From assembly GCA_025362395.1 (NCBI GenBank), contig JANYGK010000023.1:1-52951 (forward strand): a DNA stretch of 52,951 bases. The letters run 5' to 3'. The notes beneath the pieces were generated by a model, which worked only from the letters and a program-made list of their open reading frames with translations, searched no databases and was not told the DNA's origin. Below, one piece after another: positions 52,918-52,951 of the stretch (positions are counted from its first letter, which is position 1; every line of letters begins with the position of its first letter). Position numbers and translations under genes: made by a program. This DNA is from Bacteroidota bacterium. GTDB taxonomy: Bacteria > Bacteroidota > Bacteroidia > B-17B0 > Aurantibacillaceae.

Positions 52918-52951
52918 AAATTTTTTGGTTTGGAAAGCGTGTAATGTATTA

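Overview
The window comes from a Bacteroidota chromosome. The evidence is the C-terminal half of SprA (the giant type IX secretion/gliding protein), two secreted proteins with type IX C-terminal sorting domains, several lipoproteins whose lipobox cysteine is followed by lysines, AT-rich DNA, and repeated exact matches to the Bacteroidota -7 promoter box TAnnTTTG with no obvious Shine-Dalgarno sequences. The genus cannot be told from the sequence alone. I saw no tRNA, rRNA, CRISPR array, transposase or phage gene; the region reads as a vertically inherited core with some accessory modules.

Layout. 0-9 kb: sprA (cut by the left edge), an RNA methyltransferase, pyrD with an HMG-CoA-lyase-like gene, a short Ala-rich lipoprotein, marC and two lipoproteins. 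8.7-14.3 kb: glutamate dehydrogenase with a degenerate tandem repeat upstream, cdsA, a DGDGDIG lipoprotein, a LuxE-like acyl-protein synthetase paired with an alkyltransferase-like protein, and msrB. 14.5-18.5 kb: a surface-polysaccharide trio (flippase, Wzz-like protein, O-antigen polymerase/ligase). 18.7-26 kb, minus strand: accD, fbaB, then a SiaA/SiaB/SiaC-type partner-switching module made of a 1095-residue propeller-SpoIIE phosphatase, a lipoprotein, a GHKL kinase and a SiaC phosphoprotein. 26-34 kb: queuosine precursor transporter, D-Ala-D-Ala dipeptidase, queD, a TPR protein, an SPFH protein, a secreted M43 metalloprotease and a rhomboid. 33.5-43.6 kb: guaB, def, a TPR lipoprotein, a zinc-ribbon/Nif3 pair, mtfA, a LytS/LytTR two-component pair, a CPA2 cation/proton antiporter and queE. 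43.7-46.6 kb: three genes of the UDP-diacetamido-glucuronic acid pathway (WbpA, WbpB and WbpD types). 46.7-52.9 kb: an RluF-type pseudouridine synthase, a type IX cargo protein and the DabB/DabA inorganic-carbon pump.

How the genes fit together. Envelope functions dominate: secretion (SprA and its cargo), surface polysaccharide (precursor synthesis at 43.7-46.6 kb, export and polymerisation at 14.5-18.5 kb), phospholipid (CdsA), peptidoglycan dipeptide use (VanX-like) and membrane proteolysis or organisation (rhomboid, SPFH). Queuosine enzymes QueD and QueE and the precursor transporter lie in three separate places. The most distinctive parts are the Sia-type signalling module, the LuxE-like/alkyltransferase-like pair, DabAB beside no visible carbon-fixation genes, a paralogous pair of unrecognised lipoproteins, and several families of palindromic intergenic repeats.
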